A stretch of 64,000 bases of DNA from Gemmatimonadaceae bacterium (GTDB taxonomy: Bacteria; Gemmatimonadota; Gemmatimonadetes; Gemmatimonadales; Gemmatimonadaceae), in the NCBI GenBank assembly GCA_030835125.1, contig JAUQWM010000020.1, forward strand, positions 31,021 to 95,020, given 5' to 3'. Below, piece by piece: positions 30,352 to 40,875 of this stretch. The translations under genes were made by a program, and so were the position numbers. Each line of letters begins with the position of its first letter. Position 1 is the stretch's first letter. Under the pieces are notes generated by a model that made no database searches, was not told the origin of the DNA, and worked only from the letters and a program-made list of their open reading frames with translations.

Positions 30352-31316
30352 GACGGCGCCTCGCTCGTGACGTGCCGTGCCAGCGTTTCCACTGGCTCCC
30401 ACTCACTCGACTCGGCGAACGCCGCGGCCGCGTCGATCTCGGCCGCCACCTCACGTTCGATGCCCTCGAGCGCGGCGTCGTCCACCGCACCCTCACCCCG
30501 CAACCGGTCGGTCAGCAGCGTGATCGGGTCGCGGCGGCGCCATGTCTCGACTTCACCCTTCGACCGGTACAGGTCGGGATCGAACATCGAGTGCGCGCGG
30601 AACCGGTACGTCCGGAACTCGATGAAGTGTGGCCCTTCGCCGGCGCGGATGGCGCCGGTCGCCCGTCGCGCCGCTCCTTCCACCGCGACGACATCCATGC
30701 CATCGACGGGCCAGGCCGGGATCCGGTAGCTCGCGGCCTTGAGCGCCAGCTCCGTCTCGGACTGCGCGCGCTCCAGCGCCGTCCCCATCGCATAGCGATT
30801 GTTCTCGCAGCAGAAGAGGACGGGCAGTTGCCACAGCGCGGCGAGGTTCAGCGTTTCGTGGAACTCGCCCTCGGCCACCGCGCCGTCACCGAAGAAACAG
30901 GCGGTCACCACGCCCCGCCCCTGCATCCGGTCGGCCAGCGCCAGGCCGGCGGCCAGCGGGAGGTGGCCGCCGACGATCGCATTTCCACCGAAGAACCGGG
31001 TCTTCGCGTCGAAGAGGTGCATCGAGCCCCCGCGCCCGCCGCTCGTCCCGGTCGCCTTACCGTACATCTCCGCCATTACCCGGTTCATGTCGATGCCGCG
31101 CGCGAGGGCATGTCCGTGCTCGCGATAGGTGGCGACGATCGCATCCTCTGGGGTCAGTGATTGCATGACACCGACCGCTATCGCTTCCTCGCCGATGTAC
31201 AGGTGCAGGAAGCCGCGGATCTTCTCCTCCTGGTAAAGCTCCGCGCACCGTTCCTCGAAGCGGCGGATGCGGATCATCGCCCTCAGGAGCGCCACGCCGT
31301 TCGCGGTCGGACTCAT
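30348..31316 (-). CDS. 2-oxo acid (pyruvate-type) dehydrogenase E1 alpha
   Basis: [69 protein letters not shown] (ThDP motif); 4-bp overlap with the ligase gene. Confidence 0.93.
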   Translation of the reverse strand: MSPTANGVALLRAMIRIRRFEERCAELYQEEKIRGFLHLYIGEEAIAVGVMQSLTPEDAIVATYREHGHALARGIDMNRVMAEMYGKATGTSGGRGGSMHLFDAKTRFFGGNAIVGGHLPLAAGLALADRMQGRGVVTACFFGDGAVAEGEFHETLNLAALWQLPVLFCCENNRYAMGTALERAQSETELALKAASYRIPAWPVDGMDVVAVEGAARRATGAIRAGEGPHFIEFRTYRFRAHSMFDPDLYRSKGEVETWRRRDPITLLTDRLRGEGAVDDAALEGIEREVAAEIDAAAAFAESSEWEPVETLARHVTSEAPS

Positions 31317-33094
31317 GGCGTGTCCCGCTCGAGGGTGGACAGGTCCCCCTCCGGCAGGCCAAGTTCGCGCGCCTTGAGGACGCGGCGCATGAGCTTGCCG
31401 CTCTTCGTCCGGGGAATGCCGGGCAGGAACGCGATCTCCTTCGGCGCCACGGCGGCGCCCAGTCGCGTTCGCGCGAATCCGCGCAGGTCCTGCATGAGCG
31501 CGGCATCGCCGGTGAACCCGGCCTTGAGCGCCACGAAGGCCTTCACAATCTCGCCGGCGATGGGGTCGGGCTTGCCGATGACGGCCGCCTCCGCCACCGC
31601 CGGGTGTTCCAGCAGGACGCTCTCGACTTCGAAGGGGCCGATGAGGTGCCCCGACGTCTTGATGACGTCGTCGCCGCGACCGACGAACCAGTAGTATCCG
31701 TCCGGATCGCAACGGGCGAGGTCACCGCTGAGGTACCAGCCCCCGACGAAGCACTTCGCGTACCGTGCCGGGTCGTTCAGGTAGCCGGTGAACATGGACG
31801 GCCACCCCGGCCTGAGCGCCAGCTCGCCGGTCTCGTCAGGCGGCGCCACCTCGATGCGATCATCCGTGCGATGCACGATGGCGGCCGTGATCCCGGGCAG
31901 CGGTCGCCCCATGGACCCCGGCCGGATGTCCATCGAGGGGTAGTTGGCGATCATGATGCCGCCCGTCTCGGTCTGCCACCAGTTATCGTGGATCGGCCGG
32001 CCAAGCACGGCCTCGCCCCACCGGACCGCGTCCGGATTCAGGGCCTCGCCGACACTGGCCACCAGGCGCAGGCGCGACAGGTCGAAGGACCGGGCCAGCT
32101 CCGGGCCGGCCTTCATCAGCATCCGGATGGCCGTGGGGGCCGTGTACCAGACGGACACCCCTTCCGCCTCGAGGATCCGGTACCACCGCTCGGCGTCGAA
32201 GTCGGCTTCGTCGATGACCCGCGTGATGCCATTCGAGAGGGGGGCGATGACGCCATACGACATCCCCGTCACCCAACCCGGATCCGCGGTGCACCAGAAG
32301 ACATCGTCGTCATGGAAGTCGAGGGCCAGCTGTCCGGTGACGTGATGTGCCAGCACCGCGCCATGCACATGGATCGCTCCCTTCGGCTTGCCGGTGGTGC
32401 CGCTGGTGAAGTGGAGGAGGGCTGGGTCATCCGCCGACGTTGGGGGAATGGTCCAGGTATCCGGCGCCGCCCGCATCAGTGCGACCAGGTCCAGCGCTCC
32501 CGGGATCGCCGCGATCTCCCCGGCGTCACCAACCAGCAACACGTGCCGCAGCGATCGCACGTCGGCCAGGGCCGGCGCGACCTTCTGCCTGAAGTAGGCC
32601 GGCGTGGTGACGATCGCCGTCGCCTCCCCGATCGACAGCCGCGCGCGGACCGGATCGGGACCGAACGCGGAGAAGAGTGGGGAGAAGACCGCGCGGGCCT
32701 TGAGGGCGCCTAACGCCGTTACATCCAGCTCCGGCACGCGGTCGAGCAAGGAGAACACCCTCGCCCCGGCGGGTACGCCAAGCCGGGCCAGCACGTTGGC
32801 GAACCGGCTGGATTCCCGCGCCAGCTCGGCAAAGGTGATGTCGCGGCGCTCACCGCGCCGGCCCCGCCAGCGCGCCGCCACCCGGCCGCCCCGGCCGCCA
32901 GCGACGTGCCGGTCCACGGCCTCGAAGGCCATGTTGATGCCGCCTCCCGGCAGGCCGGTGAGCTCCCGGCGGCGCGCTTCCTCCCAGGAGAAGTCACGAC
33001 ACGCCAGCTCGTAGTCCGCGAGGTTGGGCTGGACACCCCGGAACACCCGCTTCGTGATCACCTGCGCCGCCAGGGCGCCTGCCGGGATGGTCAT
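31313..33094 (-). CDS. Acetate-CoA ligase-like AMP-forming enzyme
   Basis: [66 protein letters not shown]. Confidence 0.93.
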   Translation of the reverse strand: MTIPAGALAAQVITKRVFRGVQPNLADYELACRDFSWEEARRRELTGLPGGGINMAFEAVDRHVAGGRGGRVAARWRGRRGERRDITFAELARESSRFANVLARLGVPAGARVFSLLDRVPELDVTALGALKARAVFSPLFSAFGPDPVRARLSIGEATAIVTTPAYFRQKVAPALADVRSLRHVLLVGDAGEIAAIPGALDLVALMRAAPDTWTIPPTSADDPALLHFTSGTTGKPKGAIHVHGAVLAHHVTGQLALDFHDDDVFWCTADPGWVTGMSYGVIAPLSNGITRVIDEADFDAERWYRILEAEGVSVWYTAPTAIRMLMKAGPELARSFDLSRLRLVASVGEALNPDAVRWGEAVLGRPIHDNWWQTETGGIMIANYPSMDIRPGSMGRPLPGITAAIVHRTDDRIEVAPPDETGELALRPGWPSMFTGYLNDPARYAKCFVGGWYLSGDLARCDPDGYYWFVGRGDDVIKTSGHLIGPFEVESVLLEHPAVAEAAVIGKPDPIAGEIVKAFVALKAGFTGDAALMQDLRGFARTRLGAAVAPKEIAFLPGIPRTKSGKLMRRVLKARELGLPEGDLSTLERDTP

Positions 33095-33118
33095 GGTCCG
33101 CCTGTCGCCAGATCCGGG

Positions 33119-35473
33119 TCAATGCGGCGCTCGTGCCTGTTCCAGCAGGAGCCCCTGCTCCGCTGCCGCGATATTCCGCCTCGTGCGCTCGAGCACGTCC
33201 GGATTCACCGAGATGGAGGTGATTCCCCAGCGTACCAGGTGCTCCACGTACCCGGGGTACACCGATGGCGCCTGCCCGCAGATGGAACAGCTGATGCCCA
33301 GCCGGCGACTCGCCTCGATGAGGATCCTGATCGCGTCGAGTACAGCGCCATCGCGCTCGTCGAACAACGGCGCGACCGCCTGGCTGTCGCGGTCCACCCC
33401 CAGCACGAGTTGCGTGAGGTCGTTGGAGCCGATGGAAATGCCGGTCACGCCCATCTTCACGTACTCCGGCAGCCAGTACGCCGCCGACGGCACCTCGGCC
33501 ATCACCCACAGCTCCAGGCCACGGTCGGCGCCTAACGGGCTCCGGTCGATGAGTTGCCGGCAGGCGCGCATCTCCCATGCCGTCCGCACGAACGGGATCA
33601 TCAGGTGCAGGTTGGCGCACTCCCGGCGCGCCTCGGCCAGCGCGCGCAGCTCGAGGGCGAAGAGATCCGGCTCCCGGACGTACCGGAAGCAGCCGCGGTA
33701 CCCGATCATCGGGTTTTCCTCGACGGGCTCGAACGCGTCGCCCCCGTCCAGCCCGCGGAACTCGTTGGAGCGGAAATCCATGGCCCGGTAGATCACCGGA
33801 CGGGGGGCGAACGCGCGGCCGAACTCCTTCAGGGGCTCGACCATGCGCGCGACCAGTTCGTCGGCGCGCCCGTCGGCCAACAGCTTGCGCGGATGCACCC
33901 TCCCGAACGCCGAGAGCCACATGAACTCCGCGCGAAGCAACCCGACGCCATCCACATCCCGGGTCGCCACCTCACGCGCTCGCTCCGGCTCGCCCAGGTT
34001 CACGTAGAGCCGGGTGGCGGTCACGATGGCCGGTCCCGGCGTCGACGGTGCCGCGGACGCGGGACCTTCCACCCGCGACCTGGCCGGAGCGCGGCGACCA
34101 GCCGTGACCGTCCCGCGAGCGCCGTCAACGGTCACCTCGATCCCGGTCGTGAGCCTCGCCGTCGCGTCCTTCGCGCCGACGATGCAGGGGATCCCCAGTT
34201 CGCGGGACACGATCGCGGCGTGCGACGTCATGCCGCCCGCGTCGGTCACCACCGCCGAGGCGCGCCGCATCAGCGGCACCCAGTCCGGGGACGTCATGCG
34301 CGTCACCAGGACTTCGCCCGGATCCAGCGTTCCCGCCTCGGACGGTGATACCAGCGCACGCACCCGGCCGCTCGCGATGCCCGGGCTGGCGCCCAGGCCC
34401 TGCACCAGCACTTCCGCCTGTCCGATGGACTCGTCAGGCAGCGCCGCGGATGCCAGCATCAGTGTGGTCACCGGCCGCGACTGCGTCAGGTACACGCGCC
34501 CTGCCTCGATGGCAAACTCGACGTCCTGCGGGGACTGGTAGTGCGCCTCCACCTTGCAGGCGAGCGCCGACAACGCCTCGAGCTCGGTCCGGTCGAGCAC
34601 GCGCGCCGCCGCCCGGGGATCCCCGGACAGGTCGACTCGCTGGTTCGCGCCCGTCTCCGCATGGCGCACCAGCATGAAGTCCTTGATCCCCACCGACTCC
34701 TCCACGACGGTCCCGGTGGACTTCGAGATGACGTATCGGTCGGGGGTCACCTGCCCAAGCACCACGACCTCACCGAGTCCCCAGGCGGCCTCGATCACGA
34801 CGCGATCGGCATCCTTCGTGGTGGGGTCGACGGTGAACATCACGCCGGCCTTGTCGGCATTCACCATGCCCTGGACGACGACGCCAACGGGCATCTCCGC
34901 CGGCATACCCTGCTTGAGGCGGTAGAACAGCACGCGCGCATGAAACGTCGACGCCCAGCACGACTTGACGCGCCGCAGCAGGTCCTCGCGTCCGTGCACG
35001 TTGAGGAAGCTCTCGAACATGCCGGCAAACGAGAACTGGACCGTGTCTTCCGCGGTCGCCGAGGAGCGAACCGCCACCGGGATCTCGGCGTGCCCAGCCT
35101 CCCGCGACAGCGCGGCGTACGCCGCGGAAATCGCGTCGGCAATCTCGCGGGGGAGGGGCTCATCCTCCACCAGGCGGCGCAGCGTCCCCGACAGCCGTTG
35201 CAGCCCGTCGGTGTCGTCAACGTCGACCTGCGCCAGGTGGCGGTCGAGTTCCGCGCCAAGCCCGGAGCCGTCCCGGAAGTGGGCCCAGGCATCGATGTCG
35301 ATGACGAAGCCGGGAGGCACCGGTAGTCCCGCCTTCGCCATTTCGCCGAGGTTGGCACCCTTCCCGCCCACCCGTGGAGTGTCGGCGCGGGAGAGGTCGC
35401 GCAGGGCGTGGATGAAGCGCGCTCCGGCACCCGGACGCGGGTCGCGGACGAGGACATCGACTGCTGAGGTCAT
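33119..35473 (-). CDS. ppsA: Phosphoenolpyruvate synthase (pyruvate, water dikinase)
   Basis: VGGKGANLGEMAKAGLPVPPGFVI, VAVRSSATAEDT, TDAGGMTSHAAIVSRELGIPCIVG, ISIGSNDLTQLVLGVDRDS. Confidence 0.95.
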   Translation of the reverse strand: MTSAVDVLVRDPRPGAGARFIHALRDLSRADTPRVGGKGANLGEMAKAGLPVPPGFVIDIDAWAHFRDGSGLGAELDRHLAQVDVDDTDGLQRLSGTLRRLVEDEPLPREIADAISAAYAALSREAGHAEIPVAVRSSATAEDTVQFSFAGMFESFLNVHGREDLLRRVKSCWASTFHARVLFYRLKQGMPAEMPVGVVVQGMVNADKAGVMFTVDPTTKDADRVVIEAAWGLGEVVVLGQVTPDRYVISKSTGTVVEESVGIKDFMLVRHAETGANQRVDLSGDPRAAARVLDRTELEALSALACKVEAHYQSPQDVEFAIEAGRVYLTQSRPVTTLMLASAALPDESIGQAEVLVQGLGASPGIASGRVRALVSPSEAGTLDPGEVLVTRMTSPDWVPLMRRASAVVTDAGGMTSHAAIVSRELGIPCIVGAKDATARLTTGIEVTVDGARGTVTAGRRAPARSRVEGPASAAPSTPGPAIVTATRLYVNLGEPERAREVATRDVDGVGLLRAEFMWLSAFGRVHPRKLLADGRADELVARMVEPLKEFGRAFAPRPVIYRAMDFRSNEFRGLDGGDAFEPVEENPMIGYRGCFRYVREPDLFALELRALAEARRECANLHLMIPFVRTAWEMRACRQLIDRSPLGADRGLELWVMAEVPSAAYWLPEYVKMGVTGISIGSNDLTQLVLGVDRDSQAVAPLFDERDGAVLDAIRILIEASRRLGISCSICGQAPSVYPGYVEHLVRWGITSISVNPDVLERTRRNIAAAEQGLLLEQARAPH

Positions 35474-35642
35474 CATTCCTCCCATGGCGCGCCGGCAAGC
35501 GGGACGATGCCGCGGTAACGCCGCCCGCGTTCGTGTCGGCTACGCGTGAACGGTGCCTCCCGTCACCGCGGGGTTCTGTCGGGGACGGGTCCCTGCGGGG
35601 TAGGGTCATTGCGGATGGCGAGAAGGGGGTGAACCCCGCAGA

Positions 35643-36467
35643 GTGAGGGTACCCTCCAGTCGGTGGACTCCGGTGCGCCTCCATGCCGTTCTCCTGGCGC
35701 TCCTGCCAGTTGTCCCGATGCAGGTCGCACCGGACTCCGGGTGCGGCACATCGCAGCCGGTCGCGCTGCGACTCGACCTGAACGTCCCGTCCTTCCAGCT
35801 CGACGCCTACGAGGACGGCGTCCGGATCCGCCGGTACCGGGTGGCGGTCGGGATGCGTGGCTATCGGACCCCGCGCGACACGTTCGCGATCACGTCGATC
35901 GAGTGGAATCCGTGGTGGATCCCGCCAGCCAGCGAGTGGGCGCGCGACGAGAAGGTGACGCCGCCCGGGCCCATGAATCCGATGGGCCGCGTGAAGCTCT
36001 ACTTCCTGCCGCTGTACTTCCTTCACGGCACGCCGCATGAGTCGTCGCTGGGCAAGGCTGCCTCGCATGGCTGTGTTCGCATGGCGAACGCCGATGCGAT
36101 GGCGCTCGCCCGGCTCGTGCATGCCGCCGGCACACCCGGCGTCGACTCTGTGGTCCTTGATTCGCTGGTTGCGGACACCACGCTCACGCGACTGATCCAG
36201 CTCGATGTCCCTGTCCCACTCGTGGTCCGGTACGAGGTCGCCGAGGTCGACAGCGACTCACTCGTCCTCCATCGTGACGTCTACGGCCTCGAGCGACGCA
36301 GCGAGCGGGAGCGCGCGATCGATGCCCTGGTCCGGCATGGAATCGCGAGGGACGCCCTGGACGTGGAGCGACTCGTCGGCAGGCTGCGCGCCACATCGCG
36401 GCGCCCGCTGAGGATTGCCGTCAGCGAGCTGCTGCTCACGCTCCCGCCTCGGCCTCCGGACCCCTGA
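35643..36467 (+). CDS. L,D-transpeptidase (YkuD) family protein
   Basis: LFLHGTP-type YFLHGTPHESSLGKAASHGCVRMANADAMALA (catalytic HGCVRM). Confidence 0.92.
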   Translation: MRVPSSRWTPVRLHAVLLALLPVVPMQVAPDSGCGTSQPVALRLDLNVPSFQLDAYEDGVRIRRYRVAVGMRGYRTPRDTFAITSIEWNPWWIPPASEWARDEKVTPPGPMNPMGRVKLYFLPLYFLHGTPHESSLGKAASHGCVRMANADAMALARLVHAAGTPGVDSVVLDSLVADTTLTRLIQLDVPVPLVVRYEVAEVDSDSLVLHRDVYGLERRSERERAIDALVRHGIARDALDVERLVGRLRATSRRPLRIAVSELLLTLPPRPPDP

Positions 36468-36469
36468 CC

Positions 36470-37459
36470 CTACCGCATCCCGCGCGTCAGTCGCTCATAC
36501 TCGTCAGGCGGCGGGGGCGGCGAGACGAGGACGGGACACGGAGCGCTGTGCAGTAAGCCCGCCGCCACACTGCCGACGAAGAACCGCTCCACCGGACCGT
36601 GGCCATGGGTGCCGACGGCGATGAGGTCGGCCTTCATGGCCTCCGCGATCGACAGGACCCCACTCACCGGACCACCCTCGATCGTCCTGGTGTCGATGGT
36701 AACGCCCGCTGGCGCGTGGGGCGCAAGCTGCGCCACTACCCGGGTGAAGAACTGCGCGACGTCTCCACTGACCAGCGCGCCCGATGGATCGAGCGCGGTG
36801 TGACTGTAGTACAGCGGCATCGGGCAATGCACCAGGAGCAGGCGCGCACCATCCGCCGCGAGTAGCAGGGCGGCCTGCGCCGCGCGAATACTCGCCGGAC
36901 TGAAATCGATTGGCGCCAGGATCGCCGCTGGCAGCGCCGGGAAGGACGGTGCGACCGAAAGCACCGGGCAGCCCGACTGCGCCACGACCTGCAGGGCGCG
37001 AACCCCCGTCACCACGTGGCGCAGTCCACGCCGCGGCGCGGCATCGACGACGACGACCGTGGCGTTGGCGTCCCGCGCGGCGCGTGGAATCTCACGTCCC
37101 GGCGAACCGATGCGGATGTCCAGCGTCCATTTGGCATCCACGCCGAGGGCATCACGCAGGCGTTGGGTTACCATTGTCGATGCCTTCTCCAGGACGCCGG
37201 TTGGCGCGGACGTCGGGAGCGCGGGGAGGACGTCGGGTGGAGTGCCGGTCGCCGGCACCGCTTCGACGACCGTCACGACACGCAGGTCGCGTCCCAGGTG
37301 CGCCGCCAGCAACTGCGCCGCGCCGATGGCCGCGGACGTCGCTTCCCCGCCGTGGATCGCGAGCAGGACCGGACCCCGCAGGACCGGGTTGGCGGTCGGC
37401 CCTGGCGGCGGGGCCGCACGACCTTCGGGACTCGTGTCCATTCGCGTGTCGGTCATCAT
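36470..37459 (-). CDS. Universal stress protein, two UspA domains
   Basis: VLLAIHGGEATSAAIGAAQLL... and ILAPIDFSPASIRAAQAALLLA...LIAVGTHGHGPVERFFVGSVAAGLLHSAPCPVLV. Confidence 0.92.
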   Translation of the reverse strand: MMTDTRMDTSPEGRAAPPPGPTANPVLRGPVLLAIHGGEATSAAIGAAQLLAAHLGRDLRVVTVVEAVPATGTPPDVLPALPTSAPTGVLEKASTMVTQRLRDALGVDAKWTLDIRIGSPGREIPRAARDANATVVVVDAAPRRGLRHVVTGVRALQVVAQSGCPVLSVAPSFPALPAAILAPIDFSPASIRAAQAALLLAADGARLLLVHCPMPLYYSHTALDPSGALVSGDVAQFFTRVVAQLAPHAPAGVTIDTRTIEGGPVSGVLSIAEAMKADLIAVGTHGHGPVERFFVGSVAAGLLHSAPCPVLVSPPPPPDEYERLTRGMR

Positions 37460-38337
37460 GCGCTCCTCCGTCGGTGAACCCCATACCACGACTCACACTC
37501 CAGTTCACGGCCCTTTACGATCCGCTTTCCCTCGAGCGGGCCGCTGGTCGCCGTGACCACCGTGTGCTGGCGCTCGCCATGCTTCCCGTTGAAGTACAGC
37601 ACCACCCAGTCACGCGTCCGGCCAAGCTCGTGCGCACGCGCCGTATTGGAAAAGAGCACGGTGTAATGGCGCGGACCACGCCATGCGTGCATCACCGGAA
37701 GCCACGCCTTGCGTCCCGGGTTGAAGCGGCGCGGCGCGATCATCGGGAGCCTCCCGGCCGCGCACGCCTCGCGATACTCGCGATCGACGTCCAGCACCTC
37801 ACCGACCATCGGCAGGGCATCATCATCCAGGGCAGGACGCGCCCGGCGTCGCCCGAGGCGTGCCGCGAGCGCATCCCGCACGCCAGCGAGCCGCTTCTCG
37901 CCGAACCCCGGTATGCGCGCCAACCTTCCGTCATGGGCAGCCGCCTCGAGCTCCTCGAGTGTGCCGATGTCAAGCGCCTCGTGGACCCGTTCGGCAAGCC
38001 GGCGCCCGATCCCCGGCACCGACGAGAGCACCACGATGGGATCGCTCTCGCCACGAAGCCGATCGACCATGGGCAGTCGGCCCGTGGTGACGATGAGGCT
38101 GATCGCCCGCGCGAGCGCCGAGCCAATACCAGGCAGTCGGTCGAGTCCGTCGAGTCCCTCCTCGTGGAGAAGCTCGAGCACGTTCCTCGGCAACTGGCGG
38201 ATCGTCGTGGCGGCATTCCGGTATGACTGGACGCGGAACGGATTTGCCTCCTGTGACTCCAGCAGCTGCGCCGCCTCCTCCAGGCGGTCGGCGACCTGCC
38301 TGTTCATGGGCGGAGTGGCAATCGGGGAGACTGGCAT
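37456..38337 (-). CDS. Helix-hairpin-helix protein related to the PolX N-terminal region, with an extra C-terminal domain
   Basis: NPFRVQSYRNAATTIRQLPRNVLEL, LDRLPGIGSALARAI, LSSVPGIGRRLAERV, RIPGFGEKRLAGV; no polymerase palm or PHP residues seen. Confidence 0.8.
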   Translation of the reverse strand: MPVSPIATPPMNRQVADRLEEAAQLLESQEANPFRVQSYRNAATTIRQLPRNVLELLHEEGLDGLDRLPGIGSALARAISLIVTTGRLPMVDRLRGESDPIVVLSSVPGIGRRLAERVHEALDIGTLEELEAAAHDGRLARIPGFGEKRLAGVRDALAARLGRRRARPALDDDALPMVGEVLDVDREYREACAAGRLPMIAPRRFNPGRKAWLPVMHAWRGPRHYTVLFSNTARAHELGRTRDWVVLYFNGKHGERQHTVVTATSGPLEGKRIVKGRELECESWYGVHRRRSA

Positions 38338-38509
38338 CCTGCGTCAACGATACGTGAAAGCCGGACCGGGTCAGTCGGCAAGTACCCCTCCTGCATGTGG
38401 GTTATCCCGTAGTGGCGAAGTCCCCTACACAGGATCGGGAACTGCCCTGCTGACTTGCCCGGCCGACTGTCGCGATGTTTTCCAATCGTACCTCCAGCCT
38501 GGGGGCCAC

Positions 38510-38812
38510 ATGCACGTCGCCGGCACCGCTGAACGGGCCCGCGCGCTCGCCGATGTGAAGGCCGGTGAGCGAGTCGAGGTCGTTGACATCGTGTTCGAGA
38601 CGATCCGCGAACTCTGTCCCACGCTCGGCATCCACCTCGGCGACGTCCTTCACTGCCAGCGACGCACGGCGCGCGACATGCTGCTGCTGCGTGGCGACGG
38701 CGGCCAGGTGACGGTGGACCGTTTCTACGCCTCGTTCGTGGAAATCAGGACGGTGGATCAGTCGAGGCTGGCACCCCTGTCGGGCCGCGCCAGGCCTGTC
38801 GTTCCCTCCTGA
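38510..38812 (+). CDS. Small FeoA-like/SH3-barrel protein
   Basis: VKAGERVEVVDIVFETIRELCPTLGIHLGDVLHCQRRTARDMLLLRGDGGQVTVDRFYASFVEI; weak FeoA resemblance. Confidence 0.5.
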   Translation: MHVAGTAERARALADVKAGERVEVVDIVFETIRELCPTLGIHLGDVLHCQRRTARDMLLLRGDGGQVTVDRFYASFVEIRTVDQSRLAPLSGRARPVVPS

Positions 38813-38975
38813 CGTTTTCGCAACTCCACACGCTGCCGGGCGCGAGTTCAGGACGTGCCGCCACGGAGGCGCGTGTTTGCGGGCTTTCCCCGACAATCAG
38901 GGTGAGGAGGGCCGACTCACCGGTTGAGCGGTATCACCGAGTGTCCATGCAGGAACACACGGGAGGATCGCCGAA

Positions 38976-40091
38976 ATGCTGAACCACACGGAACTCGTGA
39001 CCCTGGAGCAATCACTCCGGGACGTGACCGTCCTTAGCGTCTACGTGAATGGTGAGATCGCCGATGTCGCCGCCCGCGGAAAGTGGCGAACGGAATTGCG
39101 GAATGCGCTCGACGCAATCGAGACCTCGCTCGCCGGGGCGTCGCATTCCGAACGGGAGTCGTTCGCGGCGACGCGCCGCCGGGTCCTGGAGGCCGTGGAC
39201 AGTTATGCGCCCGGCCAGGACGCCCCGGGATGGATGGGGTTCTTCACCGCCGACGCGGTGCACCACGCGGGCGTCGTGCCGGTGGCGGTGCCGACCATGG
39301 CGGCATGGGCGATCGGCGCGAACGTCGCGCCATGCCTGCGGGTGCTCAAGGAATCGCGCCCGGTGCTGGTGGTCGTGGCCGACAGCAGCGTCGTGCGCAT
39401 GTATCGTTATGCAGATCGCTCCATCGCCCTTGTCGACACGCTGGAACGCGAGGCACACGTGGATACGCCGTACCACATGGGGCGTCCCTCCCCCCAGGGC
39501 TTCAGCACCGGCACGCGCGGCCGTACGGGCGCGGACGCCGCACAGCGGGAGCTGCGGAAGGCGACCGATTCACTTCTTGCCGAGGCCGGGAGTCACGTCG
39601 AGAAGCTCGCGAGCGACGAAGCCTGGGTGGTGGTCGGGGGGATTGACGTCGTGGCGACCGCGCTGCGCGGGCGGTTGTCGCCACCGGTGGCGGCCCGGTC
39701 GATACTCTCGCCGCTGGACGTCCACGCGACGGAGCCGCAGCTCGCCGAGGCGGCGAGGGACGCGGCGTCCCGGCTTCGGGCGCAGCAGGACCTGGACCGC
39801 GTCGAGCAGGTGATCGCGGCCACGGCCCAGCGCGGTCCGGGCGCCGTCGGACTCGAGGATACCGGGCGTGCATTGCTGAACAGCCAGGTGCGCGACCTGT
39901 ACGTGACGTCAGCGTTCCTCCGGGATCATTCGCCGGAGGCAGAGTCGACGATCCGGCGGGCGTTCGACGAAGGGGCGCTCGTTGAGCATGTCTCCGGCGA
40001 CGCCGCGCAGAAGCTCGACACGGTCGGCGGGATCAGTGCCCGCCTTCGCTTCGTGCTTTCGGACGCCAGCGCAGTTTCCGGTACCGTGTAG
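38976..40091 (+). CDS. Bacterial eRF1-like (baeRF family) protein
   Basis: N-term LSVYVNGEIADVAARGKWRTELRNAL; VLVVVADSSVVRMYRY; WVVVGGIDVVATALRGRL; LLNSQVRDLYVTSAFL domain order. Confidence 0.7.
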   Translation: MLNHTELVTLEQSLRDVTVLSVYVNGEIADVAARGKWRTELRNALDAIETSLAGASHSERESFAATRRRVLEAVDSYAPGQDAPGWMGFFTADAVHHAGVVPVAVPTMAAWAIGANVAPCLRVLKESRPVLVVVADSSVVRMYRYADRSIALVDTLEREAHVDTPYHMGRPSPQGFSTGTRGRTGADAAQRELRKATDSLLAEAGSHVEKLASDEAWVVVGGIDVVATALRGRLSPPVAARSILSPLDVHATEPQLAEAARDAASRLRAQQDLDRVEQVIAATAQRGPGAVGLEDTGRALLNSQVRDLYVTSAFLRDHSPEAESTIRRAFDEGALVEHVSGDAAQKLDTVGGISARLRFVLSDASAVSGTV

Positions 40092-40171
40092 GGGACCGCC
40101 TCGCCCCGCGGGCCGGATCTGCTGACTACGGCGATCCGTCCCGGTGGCGAGGATGCAGGTACGCCGCCTCG

Positions 40172-40804
40172 ATGTCCGAGGCGGCAGCCATGGAGGCCAC
40201 GATGCTACGCCTTGCGGACATCATGTCGACGGAAGTGGTGACGGTGTCCCCCGACCTTGGGCTGCGCGATGCGATGGACCTGTTCGTCGCGGAACACATT
40301 TCCGGCGCGCCGGTGGTTTCCGGGCACCAGGTCCTCGGCGTCGTCTCGACCACCGACCTTCTTGCCTTTGCCGCCGGCTTGCCGGAGGCTCCGCCGTTGC
40401 GCGAGCCGCCATCCGACATGGGTGAACGGGAAACCGATGGCGAGGACGACTTCAACGAGGCCCAGGCCGCGTTCTTCACCGAGATGTGGGAGGACGCCGG
40501 CGCCGATGTCGTCGAGCGGGCCGCCAGCCCGGGATCCCCCGAGTGGAACGTGCTCGCGGAGCATACCGTGAGTGAGGCCATGACCTCGTCACTCTGCAGC
40601 CTGCCGCCGGAAACGGCGGTGCCCATGGCGGCGGAGTACATGAAGGAACGGGGAGTGCACCGCGTGCTGGTGATGGACAAGGAGCGACTGTTAGGCATCG
40701 TCACCACCTCGGACATCTCCGGGGCCGTGGCCGAGCACAAGCTCACGGAGCGGCGGTTCGTCTTCGGGAAGCCGCAGGTCCGGGCAGACGGTTCGCACTG
40801 GTAG
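40172..40804 (+). CDS. CBS-domain pair protein
   Basis: LADIMSTEVVTVSPDLGLRDAMDLFVAEHISGAPVVSGHQVLGVVSTTDLL ... ERGVHRVLVMDKERLLGIVTTSDI. Confidence 0.93.
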   Translation: MSEAAAMEATMLRLADIMSTEVVTVSPDLGLRDAMDLFVAEHISGAPVVSGHQVLGVVSTTDLLAFAAGLPEAPPLREPPSDMGERETDGEDDFNEAQAAFFTEMWEDAGADVVERAASPGSPEWNVLAEHTVSEAMTSSLCSLPPETAVPMAAEYMKERGVHRVLVMDKERLLGIVTTSDISGAVAEHKLTERRFVFGKPQVRADGSHW

Positions 40805-40875
40805 TGCCCGGGCGACGGACGTGACCGGGGGGAGAGGGCGGGCCTGCCCCTCTCCCCCCGGCGTTTCACGACCCG

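Noticed and set aside
35580-35600. GGGAC-GG-GTCCC inverted repeat upstream of ppsA/YkuD as a DosR-type operator
   Set aside because: The 2-nt spacing does not fit the known box and short GC palindromes are expected in this composition.
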